64,000 bases of DNA from Ensifer sp. LC163 (GCF_001695855.1 NZ_MBSS01000001.1:248001-312000), one strand, 5' to 3'. Shown: positions 45,554 to 54,350, counted from the stretch's first letter. Made by a program: numbers and translations. Notes: generated from the sequence alone by a model not told the origin.

Positions 45554-46181
45554 CGATCGAGACGATCAGCGTCGGATCGGCGCCCTCGCCCCAGATCTCG
45601 TCGCCGTCGAACACCACGGTATAGAGCCACTGCGCATTCTCACCCCGGCCATGGGCGTTGTCATCGGGAAAGACGAAGGAGCCCTGCACCGCCTCGATCG
45701 TGCCGACCTTGGCGCGCGCGTAACGTGGCAGCCGCGTATGGGTCGTCGGATTGAAATTCTTCGTCCGCACCCGCTCACCGACGACAAAGCGCGGGCGCGC
45801 ATCGACCGGCCGGTCGCAAGGGCCGCCCTTGGCAAGGGCCGCCGGCACCATATCGGCCTTCAGCACGCGCTTGGGCTCGGCGCCTTTTTCGAGCATGTGG
45901 CCGCCGTCGAGCTCGGCCTGGGTGACGAAGCCGTGCCGTTTCAACAGCGCTTCCAGCGCCCGCGTCCAGATCTCGTAATAGCTCGCCGAAAGGTAGGTCG
46001 CCGGCGGCAGGCATTCGCGCGCGTGCCGGCTCTCGTCGATCGTCCAGGCACCGAAAGCGCCGCAGGAGAGCGTCACGCCGAGCGCCCGCTTTTCCCATTC
46101 GGCGTGAAAATAGGGCTCGTTCGTCTCGGGCGCTACCGGACCCAGCCCATGCTGCCCGCCGAGATCGTGCGGGCCGTTCAT
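45522..46181 (-). CDS. nthB: Nitrile hydratase beta subunit
   Basis: 219 residues. The N-terminus [16 protein letters not shown] is the family landmark; the C-terminal SH3-like barrel ([36 protein letters not shown]...VFDGDEIWG) follows. Together with the alpha subunit it hydrates nitriles to amides. The ATG overlaps the nthA stop by four bases (ATGA), ensuring matched synthesis. A longer frame into nthA is a shadow. Confidence 0.96.
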   Translation of the reverse strand: MNGPHDLGGQHGLGPVAPETNEPYFHAEWEKRALGVTLSCGAFGAWTIDESRHARECLPPATYLSASYYEIWTRALEALLKRHGFVTQAELDGGHMLEKGAEPKRVLKADMVPAALAKGGPCDRPVDARPRFVVGERVRTKNFNPTTHTRLPRYARAKVGTIEAVQGSFVFPDDNAHGRGENAQWLYTVVFDGDEIWGEGADPTLIVSIDAWESYLEHL

Positions 46182-46822
46182 CGCTGCGTCTCCGGAGAAA
46201 GCGCAAGCCCGGTGCCGATCATCGAGTCGCGGGTCACGAGGTCGGCAAGCTCTTCCTCGCTGAGACCATCGGTCCCCGCTGGCCGCTCGGGCACCACGAG
46301 ATAGCGCAGCTCCGCCGTCGAATCCCACACGCGGATGCGCCTGTCCTCGGAGAGCGTCAGCCCGAATTCCGCAAGCACGCCGCGCGGGTCGATGACCGCG
46401 CGCGAACGATAGGGCGGCGCCTTGTACCAGACCGGCGGCAGGCCGAGCACCGACCAAGGATAACAGGAGCAGAGGGTGCAGACGACGAGATTGTGCGTGT
46501 CTGCCGTATTGAAGACGGCGCGCATGTGCTCGCCCTGCCGGCCGGTATAGCCAAGGCTGGCGATCGCCGCCGTCGCATCGCGCTTCAGCCACTCGGCGAA
46601 ATCGGGATCCACCCAGGCCTTCGCCACCACCCGGGCGCCGTTGCGCGGGCCGATCTTCGTCTCGTAAGTCTCGACGATGGCATCGATCGCCGCGAGATCG
46701 ATCAACCCCTTTTCCGTCAACACGGTCTCCAGCGCCTTCACCCGCGCTTCCATGTCGGTAAAATGGTTGTCGTGATGATGATCGCCGTGATCGTGGTCAT
46801 GCCCGTGGTCATGCGCAGACAT
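46178..46822 (-). CDS. nthA: Nitrile hydratase alpha subunit, cobalt type
   Basis: 214 residues. The metal claw VCTLCSC (Cys115, Cys118, Cys120) has Thr at the second position, which marks cobalt rather than iron enzymes. [14 protein letters not shown] follows, as in the family. Residues 4-20 form a striking His/Asp tract ([17 protein letters not shown]) that could bind metal. ATG 46822 follows GAGGAGCCACGGA. First gene of the operon; repeat copy L lies 28 bases upstream. No amidase or cobalt transporter is in the window. Confidence 0.97.
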   Translation of the reverse strand: MSAHDHGHDHDHGDHHHDNHFTDMEARVKALETVLTEKGLIDLAAIDAIVETYETKIGPRNGARVVAKAWVDPDFAEWLKRDATAAIASLGYTGRQGEHMRAVFNTADTHNLVVCTLCSCYPWSVLGLPPVWYKAPPYRSRAVIDPRGVLAEFGLTLSEDRRIRVWDSTAELRYLVVPERPAGTDGLSEEELADLVTRDSMIGTGLALSPETQR

Positions 46823-46850
46823 TCCGTGGCTCCTCTGCCGGCAACGCCGT

Positions 46851-46955
46851 TACAGCGCCGCGCGTCTAACATTGCGCATCAAGGACGCCGTAACACATTA
46901 AACTTGCTGTATAATTCTATCCGTCATTCGACGCCGACTTGAAGAACTGGGCACT
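46851..46955 (+). repeat. RIME-like repeat copy L, decayed
   Basis: P1 is recognisable (TACAGCGCCGCGCGTCTAAC to GGACGCCGTAA); P2 is worn (TGTATAATTCTATCCGTC...GAAGAACTGGGCA). A further GCATAA/AAACCGG fragment follows to about 46990. It occupies the gap between the LysE gene and nthA. Confidence 0.7.
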
Positions 46956-46994
46956 AGTCCTACCGCATAAACCGAAAAACCGGAATCGTTTTCG

Positions 46995-47588
46995 CTATTT
47001 TAGCATCGGCCAGAGGCTGACGACGAGCAGCACCGCCATGGTGATATTGAACCATTTGAGCCGTGCCGGCTCCGACAGCCATTGGCGCAGGACCGAGCCG
47101 AAGCCGGCCCAGGTCGAAACGCTCGGGAAGTTGACGAGCGCGAAGACGAGTCCGACGACGAGAACGCTGAAGAGATAGCTTGCGCTATCGGTATAGGTCG
47201 CCATCGCCGAGACGGCCATGACCCAGGCCTTCGGGTTGACCCATTGGAAGGCGGCCGCCTGCAGGAAGGTCATCGGGCTCGCACCGGCCGTGCCTTCGCC
47301 AAGCGAGCGCGAGGTGCCGATCTTCCAGGCGATCCAGACGAGATAGGCGCCGCCGGCAAACTTCAGCGCGGTGTAGAGAAGCGGAACGGAATGCAAGAGC
47401 GCCCCGAGGCCGAAGCCGACGGCGATCAGCAGCACGAAGAAGCCGGCACCGATGCCGAGCATATGCGGGATGGTCCGCGTAAAGCCGAAATTCACGCCCG
47501 AGGCAAAGAGCATCATATTGTTCGGTCCCGGTGTGATCGACGTCGTAAACGCGAACAGAAACAGCGCCAGGAGTGTGTCGGCTTGCAT
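46995..47588 (-). CDS. LysE family amino-acid/metabolite exporter
   Basis: 197 residues, six hydrophobic segments, family motif TSITPGPNNMMLFASG near the N-terminus and QAAAFQWVNPKAWVMAVSA in the middle. ATG 47588 has CGGAGGAAG upstream. A 25-base near-palindrome lies in front of it (47606-47630). Paralogue of the exporter at 3892. It may be transcribed towards nthA across repeat L. Confidence 0.9.
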   Translation of the reverse strand: MQADTLLALFLFAFTTSITPGPNNMMLFASGVNFGFTRTIPHMLGIGAGFFVLLIAVGFGLGALLHSVPLLYTALKFAGGAYLVWIAWKIGTSRSLGEGTAGASPMTFLQAAAFQWVNPKAWVMAVSAMATYTDSASYLFSVLVVGLVFALVNFPSVSTWAGFGSVLRQWLSEPARLKWFNITMAVLLVVSLWPMLK

Positions 47589-47605
47589 GGTCTTCCTCCG
47601 ATTGC

Positions 47606-47630
47606 ATTAGGTCAACATAGCTGACCTAAT
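47606..47630. promoter_or_regulatory. Inverted-repeat operator upstream of LysE gene
   Basis: ATTAGGTCA and TGACCTAAT flank a 7-base spacer; 9-base perfect arms, 18 bases from the start codon. Likely the site of a regulator whose gene is not adjacent. Confidence 0.6.
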
Positions 47631-47749
47631 TCCCGCAACCAGCCCGGAATTGTCACGGTGACAACATCAGGCAACCACGAGCCCGATAGAGTTAAACAGG
47701 AGCGAATACCCCCCGCACCTTGGCAAGCAGGTCGCGAGGGGCAGCGCCA

Positions 47750-47980
47750 TCAAAGCGGCTTCTTACCAGCCGGTTGCCTATTCGGGCTCTTGTCCTGCCG
47801 CTCACGCGTGTAGAAGTTTCCCCCCGGCTTCCTGTTTCCGTCGGCGACTTCGACCGCTTGTGACTTGCCCTGATTTACGACAACGTCCGTGTCGTTGAAC
47901 GACACGGACGGGGACGTTGCGGCCAGCGCCGATCCCGCCAGTGCGATCGACGTCAACGCTGCTATGATCACCTTGTTCAT
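47750..47980 (-). CDS. Small exported protein of unknown function
   Basis: 76 residues from ATG 47980 (GAGGAG six bases upstream; an in-frame ATG two codons earlier abuts the ribosome site). Signal peptide about 1-21 (NKVIIAALTSIALAGSALA). The mature part is short, polar and Pro/Lys/Arg-rich at the end (QPAGKKPL). No family recognised. Confidence 0.72.
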   Translation of the reverse strand: MNKVIIAALTSIALAGSALAATSPSVSFNDTDVVVNQGKSQAVEVADGNRKPGGNFYTRERQDKSPNRQPAGKKPL

Positions 47981-48268
47981 TTCCATCTCCTCGGTTCATC
48001 GAGAATGCTCGCTCGCGAGCAGCGTGCCACGGTTGTAGACACCACGTCGCGGTGTACGCTCCGAGGGGGGGACGTGACATACGGCATCTGCCGTATTTCG
48101 GCGCCGGTGTCGGTGGAGAAGCCGGCCATGGTTAGGAATTTGTTGACGCCGCATCATGGCGGACGATCGCAACAAACTGGCCAAATCCAGCGAGCGGTCT
48201 AAATTGCAGGAGGCCCGGCCGATTCCGGTTCGAGCCTTCTCGATCGGTCGTTTACGAGGAAGTCCGCG

Positions 48269-49114
48269 ATGCATGATCCGATACCGACGACCACCCTGCC
48301 CGACGGACGCTCCGTCCCGGTTCTCGGCCAGGGCACCTGGCGCATGGGCGACGAACGCTCGCGCGCTGCAGACGAGGTAAAGAGCCTGCAGGCCGGGCTC
48401 GACCTCGGCATGACGCTGATCGACACCGCCGAAATGTACGGCAACGGCGCCTCGGAGCGCATCGTCGGCGAAGCCGTGCGCGGCCGGCGCGACGACGCCT
48501 TCATCGTCAGCAAGGTGCTGCCGTCCAACGCCAGCCGGATCGGCACCGAGGCCGCCTGCGAGCGCAGCCTGAAACATCTCGGCATGGACCATATCGATCT
48601 CTATCTGCTGCACTGGCGCGGCGGCTATCCGCTCGCCGAAACGGTGGCCGCCTTCGAAGCGTTGAAGAAGGCCGGCAAGATCGGCGCCTGGGGCGTTTCC
48701 AACTTCGATGTCGACGACATGGAGGAGTTGCTGGCGGTTCCCGGCGGCAGACACGTCGCCGCCAACCAGGTGCTCTACAATCTGTCGCGGCGCGGCATCG
48801 AATACGACCTCCTGCGCTGGTGCCAAGAGCGCGGCGTCGCGATCATGGCCTACTCGCCGCTCGACGAGGGTCGATTGCTGCGCAATCCCGACCTAGTCCA
48901 CATCGCCAAGGCGCATCAGGCAACCCCGGCGCAGATCGCGCTCGCCTTCCTCAAAACCCGCCCCGGGGTGATCTCGATCCCCAAGACCGGATCGGCGACA
49001 CGCGCCCGCGAAAACCGCGACGCGATGGACATCCACCTGACGCCTGAAAACCTCACCGCCCTCGACAACGCCTTCCCGCCGCCGAAGCGCAAGCGGTCGT
49101 TGGAGATGATTTGA
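48269..49114 (+). CDS. Aldo/keto reductase
   Basis: 281 residues, NADPH-dependent. Catalytic tetrad visible: Asp52 and Tyr57 (DTAEMYGNG), Lys82 (VSKVLP), His115 (LLHWRG). C-terminal [17 protein letters not shown] is the cofactor-binding signature of small AKRs of the YeaE/DkgA-like group. Substrate (aldehydes, methylglyoxal, keto-acids) unknown. ATG 48269 follows GAGGAAGTCCGCG. Confidence 0.94.
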   Translation: MHDPIPTTTLPDGRSVPVLGQGTWRMGDERSRAADEVKSLQAGLDLGMTLIDTAEMYGNGASERIVGEAVRGRRDDAFIVSKVLPSNASRIGTEAACERSLKHLGMDHIDLYLLHWRGGYPLAETVAAFEALKKAGKIGAWGVSNFDVDDMEELLAVPGGRHVAANQVLYNLSRRGIEYDLLRWCQERGVAIMAYSPLDEGRLLRNPDLVHIAKAHQATPAQIALAFLKTRPGVISIPKTGSATRARENRDAMDIHLTPENLTALDNAFPPPKRKRSLEMI

Positions 49115-49151
49115 GGAGAAAAGCAGAAAAATCGACGGCTGCAGTCAGGGC

Positions 49152-49270
49152 TCCGCCCGCCCCTCATCGGGCCTGCCGGCCACCTTCTCCCCGCCTGCGG
49201 GGAGAAGGATAGACGCGGCAAACTCGAGGTCGCTACCCCCTCTCCCCGCTTGCGGGGAGAGGCTGGGGGG
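49152..49270. repeat. GC-rich CTCCCC/GGGGAG hairpin repeat
   Basis: Two hairpins, CTTCTCCCCGC/GCGGGGAGAAG (about 49184-49208) and CTCTCCCCGC/GCGGGGAGAG (about 49241-49262), preceded by CCCCTCATCGGGCCTGCCGG. The same modules recur at 62322-62552. This type is common in Rhizobiales intergenic DNA. Here it sits between convergent AKR and ilvH genes and may act as terminator. Confidence 0.75.
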
Positions 49271-49329
49271 AGGCGCACCCCCACCTGCCTGGCTCAGATA
49301 AAGGTCACCCCCTACCCGCTGACCGAAAA

Positions 49330-49902
49330 TCACATGCCCTGCGGGCCGCGGTTCATCGCGGCGATGCCGGTGCGGCAGACTTCGATGAGGCCGAGCGGCT
49401 TCATGATGGCGATGAACTGCTCGATCTTCGAGGGCTTGCCGGTGATTTCGAAGACGAAGTGATCGATGTTGGCGTCGATGACCGAGGCGCGGAAGGCGTC
49501 CGCCAGCCGCAGGGCCTCGACGCGATGGTCGCCCGAGCCATGCACTTTGACGAGCGCCAGTTCGCGCTCGACCGGGCGGTCATGGCCGAGCGTGCCCGCA
49601 CGCACGGTCAGATCGACGACGCGGTGCACCGGAACCAGCCGCTCGAGCTGGTTCTTGATCTGGTCGAGCACGTGCGGCGTGCCGCGGGTGACGATGGTGA
49701 TGCGCGACAGATGCGCCTCATGTTCCGTTTCCGAAACGGTCAGGCTCTCGATGTTGTAGCCGCGGCCGGAAAACAGGCCGATAACCCGGGCGAGAACGCC
49801 CGGTTCGTTGTCGACGAGAACCGAAAGCGTATGCGTTTCGGCGACCTCGGTTTCCTTGGCGATGAAATAGGCGGAACCGGTCGGTTGAAGGTGTGCGCTC
49901 AT
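49330..49902 (-). CDS. ilvH: Acetolactate synthase small (regulatory) subunit
   Basis: 190 residues. N-terminal ACT domain (HTLSVLVDNEPGVLARVIGLFSGRGYNIESLTV) senses valine; C-terminal half carries the ALS-activating domain (ERELALVKVHGSG..., FVFEITGKPSKIEQFIAIM). It stimulates and confers feedback inhibition on IlvI. It starts 22 bases after ilvI in the same operon, under the leader attenuator upstream of ilvI. Confidence 0.97.
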   Translation of the reverse strand: MSAHLQPTGSAYFIAKETEVAETHTLSVLVDNEPGVLARVIGLFSGRGYNIESLTVSETEHEAHLSRITIVTRGTPHVLDQIKNQLERLVPVHRVVDLTVRAGTLGHDRPVERELALVKVHGSGDHRVEALRLADAFRASVIDANIDHFVFEITGKPSKIEQFIAIMKPLGLIEVCRTGIAAMNRGPQGM

Positions 49903-49924
49903 TGTCTTGTTTCCTGTCCCTATC

Positions 49925-51703
49925 TCAAACCAGCTGGCGGCCCTTGGCGTCGATCGCGTTGGCGACCGCTTCGTCGGTGGCTTCGTCCGGCAACAGCATC
50001 TCGTTGTGGGCCTTGCCCGATGGGATCATCGGGAAGCAGTTGGCGAGGTTGGCAACGCGGCAATCGAAGATGACGGGTGCCGGCGTGTCGATCATCTGGC
50101 GGATCGCAGCGTCGAGTTCGCCCGGCTTGTCGCAGCGGATGCCGACGCCGCCATAGGCTTCGGCCAGCTTGACGAAATCAGGCATCGCCTCGGTGTAGGA
50201 GTGCGACAGGCGGTTGCCGTGCAGCAGCTGCTGCCACTGGCGCACCATGCCCATGTACTGATTGTTGAGGATGAAGATCTTGACCGGCAGGCCGTACTGA
50301 ACCGCGCAGGACATTTCCTGGATGCACATCTGGATCGAGGCGTCGCCGGCGATGTCGACGACGAGGGCGTCGGGATGGGCGACCTGGACGCCGATGGCGG
50401 CCGGGAAACCGTAACCCATGGTGCCGAGACCACCCGAGGTCATCCAGCGGTTCGGCTGCTCGAAGCCGAAGAACTGGGCGGCCCACATCTGGTGCTGGCC
50501 GACCTCGGTGGTGATGTAGGTGTCGCGGCCCTTGCTCAGCTCATAGAGCCGCTGGATCGCGTATTGCGGCATGATGACGTCGTCGTTGGCCGCATAGGCC
50601 AGCGAGTTGCGCGCCCGCCACTTGACGATGCCTTCCCACCAGTCGGCCAGCCGCGTCTTGTCGTCGGCCTTCTTGGCCGCGCGCCACAGCCGAACCATGT
50701 CTTCCAGAACCGAGCCGACATCGCCGAGGATCGGCACGTCGACGCGAACGTTCTTGTTGATCGATGACGGATCGATGTCGATGTGGATCTTCTTGGAGTT
50801 GGGCGAAAAGGCGTTGAGGCGGCCGGTGATGCGGTCGTCGAAGCGCGCGCCGATGCAGACCATGACGTCGCAGTCATGCATCGCCATATTGGCTTCGTAG
50901 GTGCCGTGCATGCCCAGCATGCCGAGCCAGTTCTTGCCGGAGGCCGGATAGGCGCCCAGACCCATCAGCGTCGAGGTGATCGGGAAATCGGTGAGCTCGA
51001 CCAGTTCGCGCAGCAGGTGCGAGGCCTGCGGGCCGGAATTGACGACGCCGCCGCCGGAATAGATGATCGGACGGCGGGCCGTCTTCATCAGCTCGACGGC
51101 TTCCTCGATCTTCTTCAGGTCGCCCTGCGTCTTCGGCTGGTAGCTCGTCTGGGCCGGAACGGCGGACGGCGGCGTGTAGGTGCCGGTCGCAAACTGCACG
51201 TCCTTCGGGATGTCGACAACGACCGGGCCCGGACGGCCGGACTGGGCGATGCGGAACGCCTCATGGATGATGCGGGCGAGATCGTTGACGTCGCGAACCA
51301 GCCAGTTGTGCTTGGTGCATGGCCGGGTGATGCCGATCGTGTCGCATTCCTGGAAAGCGTCCGAACCGATCAGCGAGGTCGGAACCTGGCCGGAGATGCA
51401 GACGAGCGGGATGGAATCCATCAGCGCGTCCTGCAGCGGCGTGACGGCGTTGGTCGCTCCGGGACCGGAGGTGACCAGCATGACGCCGACCTTGCCGGTG
51501 GAGCGGGCATAACCTTCGGCCATGTGGCCGGCGCCCTGCTCGTGGCGAACGAGGATGTGCTGGATATCCTCCTGCTGGTGGATTTCGTCGTAGATCGGAA
51601 GCACGGCGCCACCGGGATAGCCGAAGATATGCTCGACGCCGTTGTCCCTCAGTGCCTGGAGAACGATCTCCGCGCCTGTCATCTGGTTCTCTGTACCGCT
51701 CAT
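49925..51703 (-). CDS. ilvI: Acetolactate synthase large (catalytic) subunit
   Basis: 592-residue ThDP enzyme that condenses pyruvate with pyruvate or 2-ketobutyrate. Catalytic Glu55 (RHEQGAGHMAEGYAR), FAD/central domain, and the ThDP-Mg motif GDASIQMCIQEM with NN end (FILNNQYMGMVRQWQ). ATG 51703 is the family start; the extended frame to 51859 would run through the attenuator and is rejected. Expression is controlled by the leader at 51757-51906. Confidence 0.98.
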   Translation of the reverse strand: MSGTENQMTGAEIVLQALRDNGVEHIFGYPGGAVLPIYDEIHQQEDIQHILVRHEQGAGHMAEGYARSTGKVGVMLVTSGPGATNAVTPLQDALMDSIPLVCISGQVPTSLIGSDAFQECDTIGITRPCTKHNWLVRDVNDLARIIHEAFRIAQSGRPGPVVVDIPKDVQFATGTYTPPSAVPAQTSYQPKTQGDLKKIEEAVELMKTARRPIIYSGGGVVNSGPQASHLLRELVELTDFPITSTLMGLGAYPASGKNWLGMLGMHGTYEANMAMHDCDVMVCIGARFDDRITGRLNAFSPNSKKIHIDIDPSSINKNVRVDVPILGDVGSVLEDMVRLWRAAKKADDKTRLADWWEGIVKWRARNSLAYAANDDVIMPQYAIQRLYELSKGRDTYITTEVGQHQMWAAQFFGFEQPNRWMTSGGLGTMGYGFPAAIGVQVAHPDALVVDIAGDASIQMCIQEMSCAVQYGLPVKIFILNNQYMGMVRQWQQLLHGNRLSHSYTEAMPDFVKLAEAYGGVGIRCDKPGELDAAIRQMIDTPAPVIFDCRVANLANCFPMIPSGKAHNEMLLPDEATDEAVANAIDAKGRQLV

Positions 51704-51756
51704 TGACTTGCTTCCGTCCCTTTTCCCAGTTGGGTGCTTAGCTTGTTTGAAGGCAT

Positions 51757-51836
51757 AAAAAAAGGCCCCGTCAGGAGCCTCGTTTAGCGCATGGGTGGCT
51801 ACCGCCGGATGGTTACACCATCCTGCCCATGCGCCG
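51757..51836 (-). promoter_or_regulatory. ilvI attenuator: nested hairpins and intrinsic terminator
   Basis: Reading on the minus strand: arms GCGCATGGG and CCCATGCGC enclose an inner hairpin GGATGGT/ACCATCC that covers the end of the leader reading frame. Then comes a terminator, AGGCTCC/GGGGCCT with loop TGAC, followed by seven T (51757-51763). All lie between promoter and ilvI, 54 or more bases before the ilvI start. Fits transcription attenuation coupled to translation of the leader. Confidence 0.82.
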
Positions 51837-51869
51837 TCCCACCACAAGAATAACCGCAAAATTTATCAT
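51813..51869 (-). CDS. ilvI leader peptide (branched-chain amino acid control codons)
   Basis: 18 residues, MINFAVILVVGRRMGRMV. The run A-V-I-L-V-V places Val, Ile, Leu, Val, Val at codons 6-10, the expected control codons for a branched-chain operon. The stop TAA falls in the loop of the inner hairpin. The ATG is 9 bases downstream of the -10 box, so the transcript probably starts at or within two bases of it, making the peptide leaderless. No ribosome site fits in that space. Leaderless leader peptides are known for trpL in Sinorhizobium. Confidence 0.8.
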   Translation of the reverse strand: MINFAVILVVGRRMGRMV

Positions 51870-51877
51870 GGGACGAT

Positions 51878-51906
51878 TTGATAAACACAAAGAGCTAAAG
51901 CGTCAA
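51878..51906 (-). promoter_or_regulatory. Sigma-70-type promoter of ilvI leader
   Basis: TTGACG (-35, 51901-51906) and TATCAA (-10, 51878-51883) with a 17-base spacer, on the minus strand. Predicted start is at about 51869-51871. Confidence 0.75.
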
Positions 51907-52047
51907 CGCTTTTTCGGAACCGCCGCGCATGACGGCGCCCGGCGCCGAAGCGAGCGTGCATCGTCGGGATGCGCGCCTGCGACGTCTGTTCGCACGCAGC
52001 GTCGGGCCGCGCCACTTGAAACCTTGCGCGGCTCCTCCACTTTCCTT

Positions 52048-52147
52048 ACTGCATGTTTCCTTAAATCGTACCGGATTTAAGGAAACATGCAGTACTTCAA
52101 AGTGCTACAGCGACCTTTACGTGTCTGATAAGACGCGCGGCGCTGTA
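52048..52147 (-). repeat. RIME-like repeat copy M (full)
   Basis: P2 arms GCATGTTT/AAACATGC, core AAATCGTACCGGATTT, then P1 with TGATAAGACGCGCGG end. It lies between ilvI leader promoter and the formate dehydrogenase gene, followed directly by two other palindromes. Confidence 0.9.
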
Positions 52148-52258
52148 GAGCGGGATGAGGAAAAGTGTATGCGGTTTTCCGCCCGCATCCCGCTCGAACT
52201 TATGAGAAGCGATCACGTTTATGATCTTGGGTCGATCCGACCCAAGATGATCGTGATC
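52148..52258. repeat. Two further intergenic palindromes abutting repeat copy M
   Basis: First: GAGCGGGATG (52148-52157) pairs with CATCCCGCTC (52186-52195). Second: GATCACG (52211-52217) with CGTGATC (52252-52258), enclosing ATCTTGGGTCG/CGACCCAAGAT around ATC. With copy M this is a three-module mosaic of ~210 bases, of the kind described as mosaic elements in rhizobia. Confidence 0.8.
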
Positions 52259-52474
52259 TAAGAATGTTGCCAACGCTACGAACATGGGAGCCCTGCTGCA
52301 TCATCCCGAAATTGGCATCGATCGAAGGACATGCAGAAAGCCAAGCGTTACAGCGACCTGCCGGCCACAGATACTTCAACAGAGCACATCGCCCTGCTGT
52401 TCGTCCGCGTTGACCGGCAGCGTTGAGAGTGTCGAGGGCCTCCCTCTTCGTTTTCTCGATGAAGGGAGATGGAA

Positions 52475-53674
52475 ATGGCAAAGGTCGTTTGCGTCCTCTA
52501 CGACGATCCGGTCGAGGGATATCCCACAAGTTACGCGCGGGATGGGCTGCCGAAACTCGAGCGCTACCCCGGCGGCCAGGCGCTTCCCGCGCCCAAGGCC
52601 ATCGATTTTCAGCCGGGAATGCTGCTGGGCAGCGTCTCCGGTGAACTGGGCCTGAGGCCGTTTCTCGAAAGCCTGGGACACAGCCTGGTCGTCACCGCCG
52701 ACAAGGACGGTCCCGACAGCGTCTTCGAACGCGAGCTCGTCGACGCCGAGATCGTGATCTCGCAACCCTTCTGGCCGGCCTACCTGACCGCCGAAAGGAT
52801 CGCCAAGGCGAGCAAGCTGAAACTCGCGATCACCGCCGGCATCGGCTCGGATCACGTCGATCTCCAGGCCGCGATCGACCGCGGCATCACCGTCGCGGAA
52901 GTGACCTACTGCAACTCGATCAGCGTGTCCGAACACGTGGTCATGATGATCCTCAGCCTGGCGCGCAACTATATCCCCTCCTACCAATGGGTCGTCAAAG
53001 GCGGCTGGAACATCGCCGATTGCGTCGCGCGCTCCTACGACATCGAGGGCATGGAGATCGGCACGGTCGGTGCCGGGCGGATCGGCAGCGCCGTGCTTCG
53101 CCGGCTGAAACCGTTCGACGTCAAGCTGCATTATACCGACCGCCACCGCCTCCCCGACACGGTCGAGAAGGAACTCGGCGTTGTCTTCCACAAGACGGCG
53201 GCCGACATGGTGCCCGTCTGCGATGTCGTCACCATCAACGCGCCGCTCCACCCGGAGACGGAAGACCTCTTCGACGAAGCGATGATCGCCAGGATGAAGC
53301 GCGGTGCCTATCTGGTGAACACGGCTCGCGGCAAGATCTGCAATCGCGACGCCGTCGCGCGGGCACTCGAGACCGGCCAACTTGCCGGCTATGCCGGTGA
53401 CGTGTGGTTCCCGCAGCCACCGCCGAAGGACCATGCCTGGCGGTCGATGCCGCACCACGGCATGACGCCCCATATTTCGGGATCGTCGCTATCCGCCCAG
53501 GCGCGCTACGCCGCCGGCACGCGGGAGATCCTGGAATGCTGGTTCGAAGGCAGGCCGATCCGCGAGGACTATCTGATCGTCGCCGGCGGCAAGCTCGCCG
53601 GCACCGGCGCGCACTCCTATAGCGCGGGCGATGCGACGCGAGGGTCTGAAGAGGCGGAGCGCTTCAAGGGCTGA
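52475..53674 (+). CDS. fdh: NAD-dependent formate dehydrogenase (single subunit)
   Basis: 399 residues, metal-free D-2-hydroxyacid-dehydrogenase-type FDH that oxidises formate to CO2 with NAD+. N-terminal MAKVVCVLYDDPVEGYP; Rossmann GTVGAGRIGSAVL with Asp in HYTDRHRLP (NAD preference); TYCNSISVSEHVVMMIL and PHISGSSLSAQARYAAG carry the conserved Asn and catalytic His regions. ATG 52475 follows GGGAGATGGAA. Stands alone; may give energy from C1 compounds. Confidence 0.96.
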   Translation: MAKVVCVLYDDPVEGYPTSYARDGLPKLERYPGGQALPAPKAIDFQPGMLLGSVSGELGLRPFLESLGHSLVVTADKDGPDSVFERELVDAEIVISQPFWPAYLTAERIAKASKLKLAITAGIGSDHVDLQAAIDRGITVAEVTYCNSISVSEHVVMMILSLARNYIPSYQWVVKGGWNIADCVARSYDIEGMEIGTVGAGRIGSAVLRRLKPFDVKLHYTDRHRLPDTVEKELGVVFHKTAADMVPVCDVVTINAPLHPETEDLFDEAMIARMKRGAYLVNTARGKICNRDAVARALETGQLAGYAGDVWFPQPPPKDHAWRSMPHHGMTPHISGSSLSAQARYAAGTREILECWFEGRPIREDYLIVAGGKLAGTGAHSYSAGDATRGSEEAERFKG

Positions 53675-53816
53675 GAGCGGCCGGTTGTCTTGGGCGCTCC
53701 CAGCCGGGCCGACAGGCGGCACCAGGCCATGCTTGCCACCGCCATGGAAACAAAGCCGATGGTCATGGCGCCGGAGACGCCGGTGCCACACGCCTGTTGT
53801 GACCGGGCGCCCCTCC

Positions 53817-54350
53817 TCAGGCCGGAAGGCGCTCCTCGTAGTCCTTCATCAGCCGGCTCCAGCCGTCCCAGAAAGGTTGCGGTTCCTCGCCGTTGGCACG
53901 AGCAGCCAGAACGTCGAGATGCATGTGCCAGCCGGCACCGAACATCAGCATGGTGGCGCGATCGGCAATGCTGCGATGGGTCACGGTCAAGAGCACTTTG
54001 TTGCCCACCGGCGCGAGCTCGAAGGAAACGTCGCCGCTGCCGGCCCAGCTTATGGAGAGTTTTCGCGGCGGGTCGAGTTCGGTGATTTGGCTTGCCATCC
54101 GGTGCTCTTCCGGGAAGCCGGCCGGGCGCTCGCCGGGCGGGTTGCTGAGCTCGTCGTTCCGCCACACGAGCTCCACCGGCGCGCCAACCTGCATCTGCAT
54201 CTGCCCGGACGCCAGCCACTGCTTGCGCAGGTCGCTTTCGGTCAGATAGGCCCAGACCCGCTCGATCGGGCCCGGCAAGAGCCGCGTCAGCTTCAAGGTG
54301 TCGGGTTCGCTCAGCACGCCATAGGCGTCGAGGCTCGCGAGATCGTTCAT
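53817..54350 (-). CDS. SRPBCC/AHSA1 domain protein
   Basis: 177 residues. Start MNDLASLDAYGVLSEPDTLKLTRLLPGPIERVWAYLTE is typical of AHSA1-like START-fold proteins; later KQWLASGQM, LSISWAGSGDVSFELAPVGNKVLLTVTHR and the C-terminal DGWSRLMKDYEERL fit. Small-molecule binding is inferred. Such genes normally follow an ArsR-type repressor; none is present, but matching operator boxes lie upstream (54606-54662). Confidence 0.88.
   Translation of the reverse strand: MNDLASLDAYGVLSEPDTLKLTRLLPGPIERVWAYLTESDLRKQWLASGQMQMQVGAPVELVWRNDELSNPPGERPAGFPEEHRMASQITELDPPRKLSISWAGSGDVSFELAPVGNKVLLTVTHRSIADRATMLMFGAGWHMHLDVLAARANGEEPQPFWDGWSRLMKDYEERLPA

Noticed and set aside
44861-45754. 297-codon plus-strand frame
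   Set aside because: Its second half is antisense to the nitrile hydratase activator and beta subunit; the first half has no recognisable domain or ribosome site.
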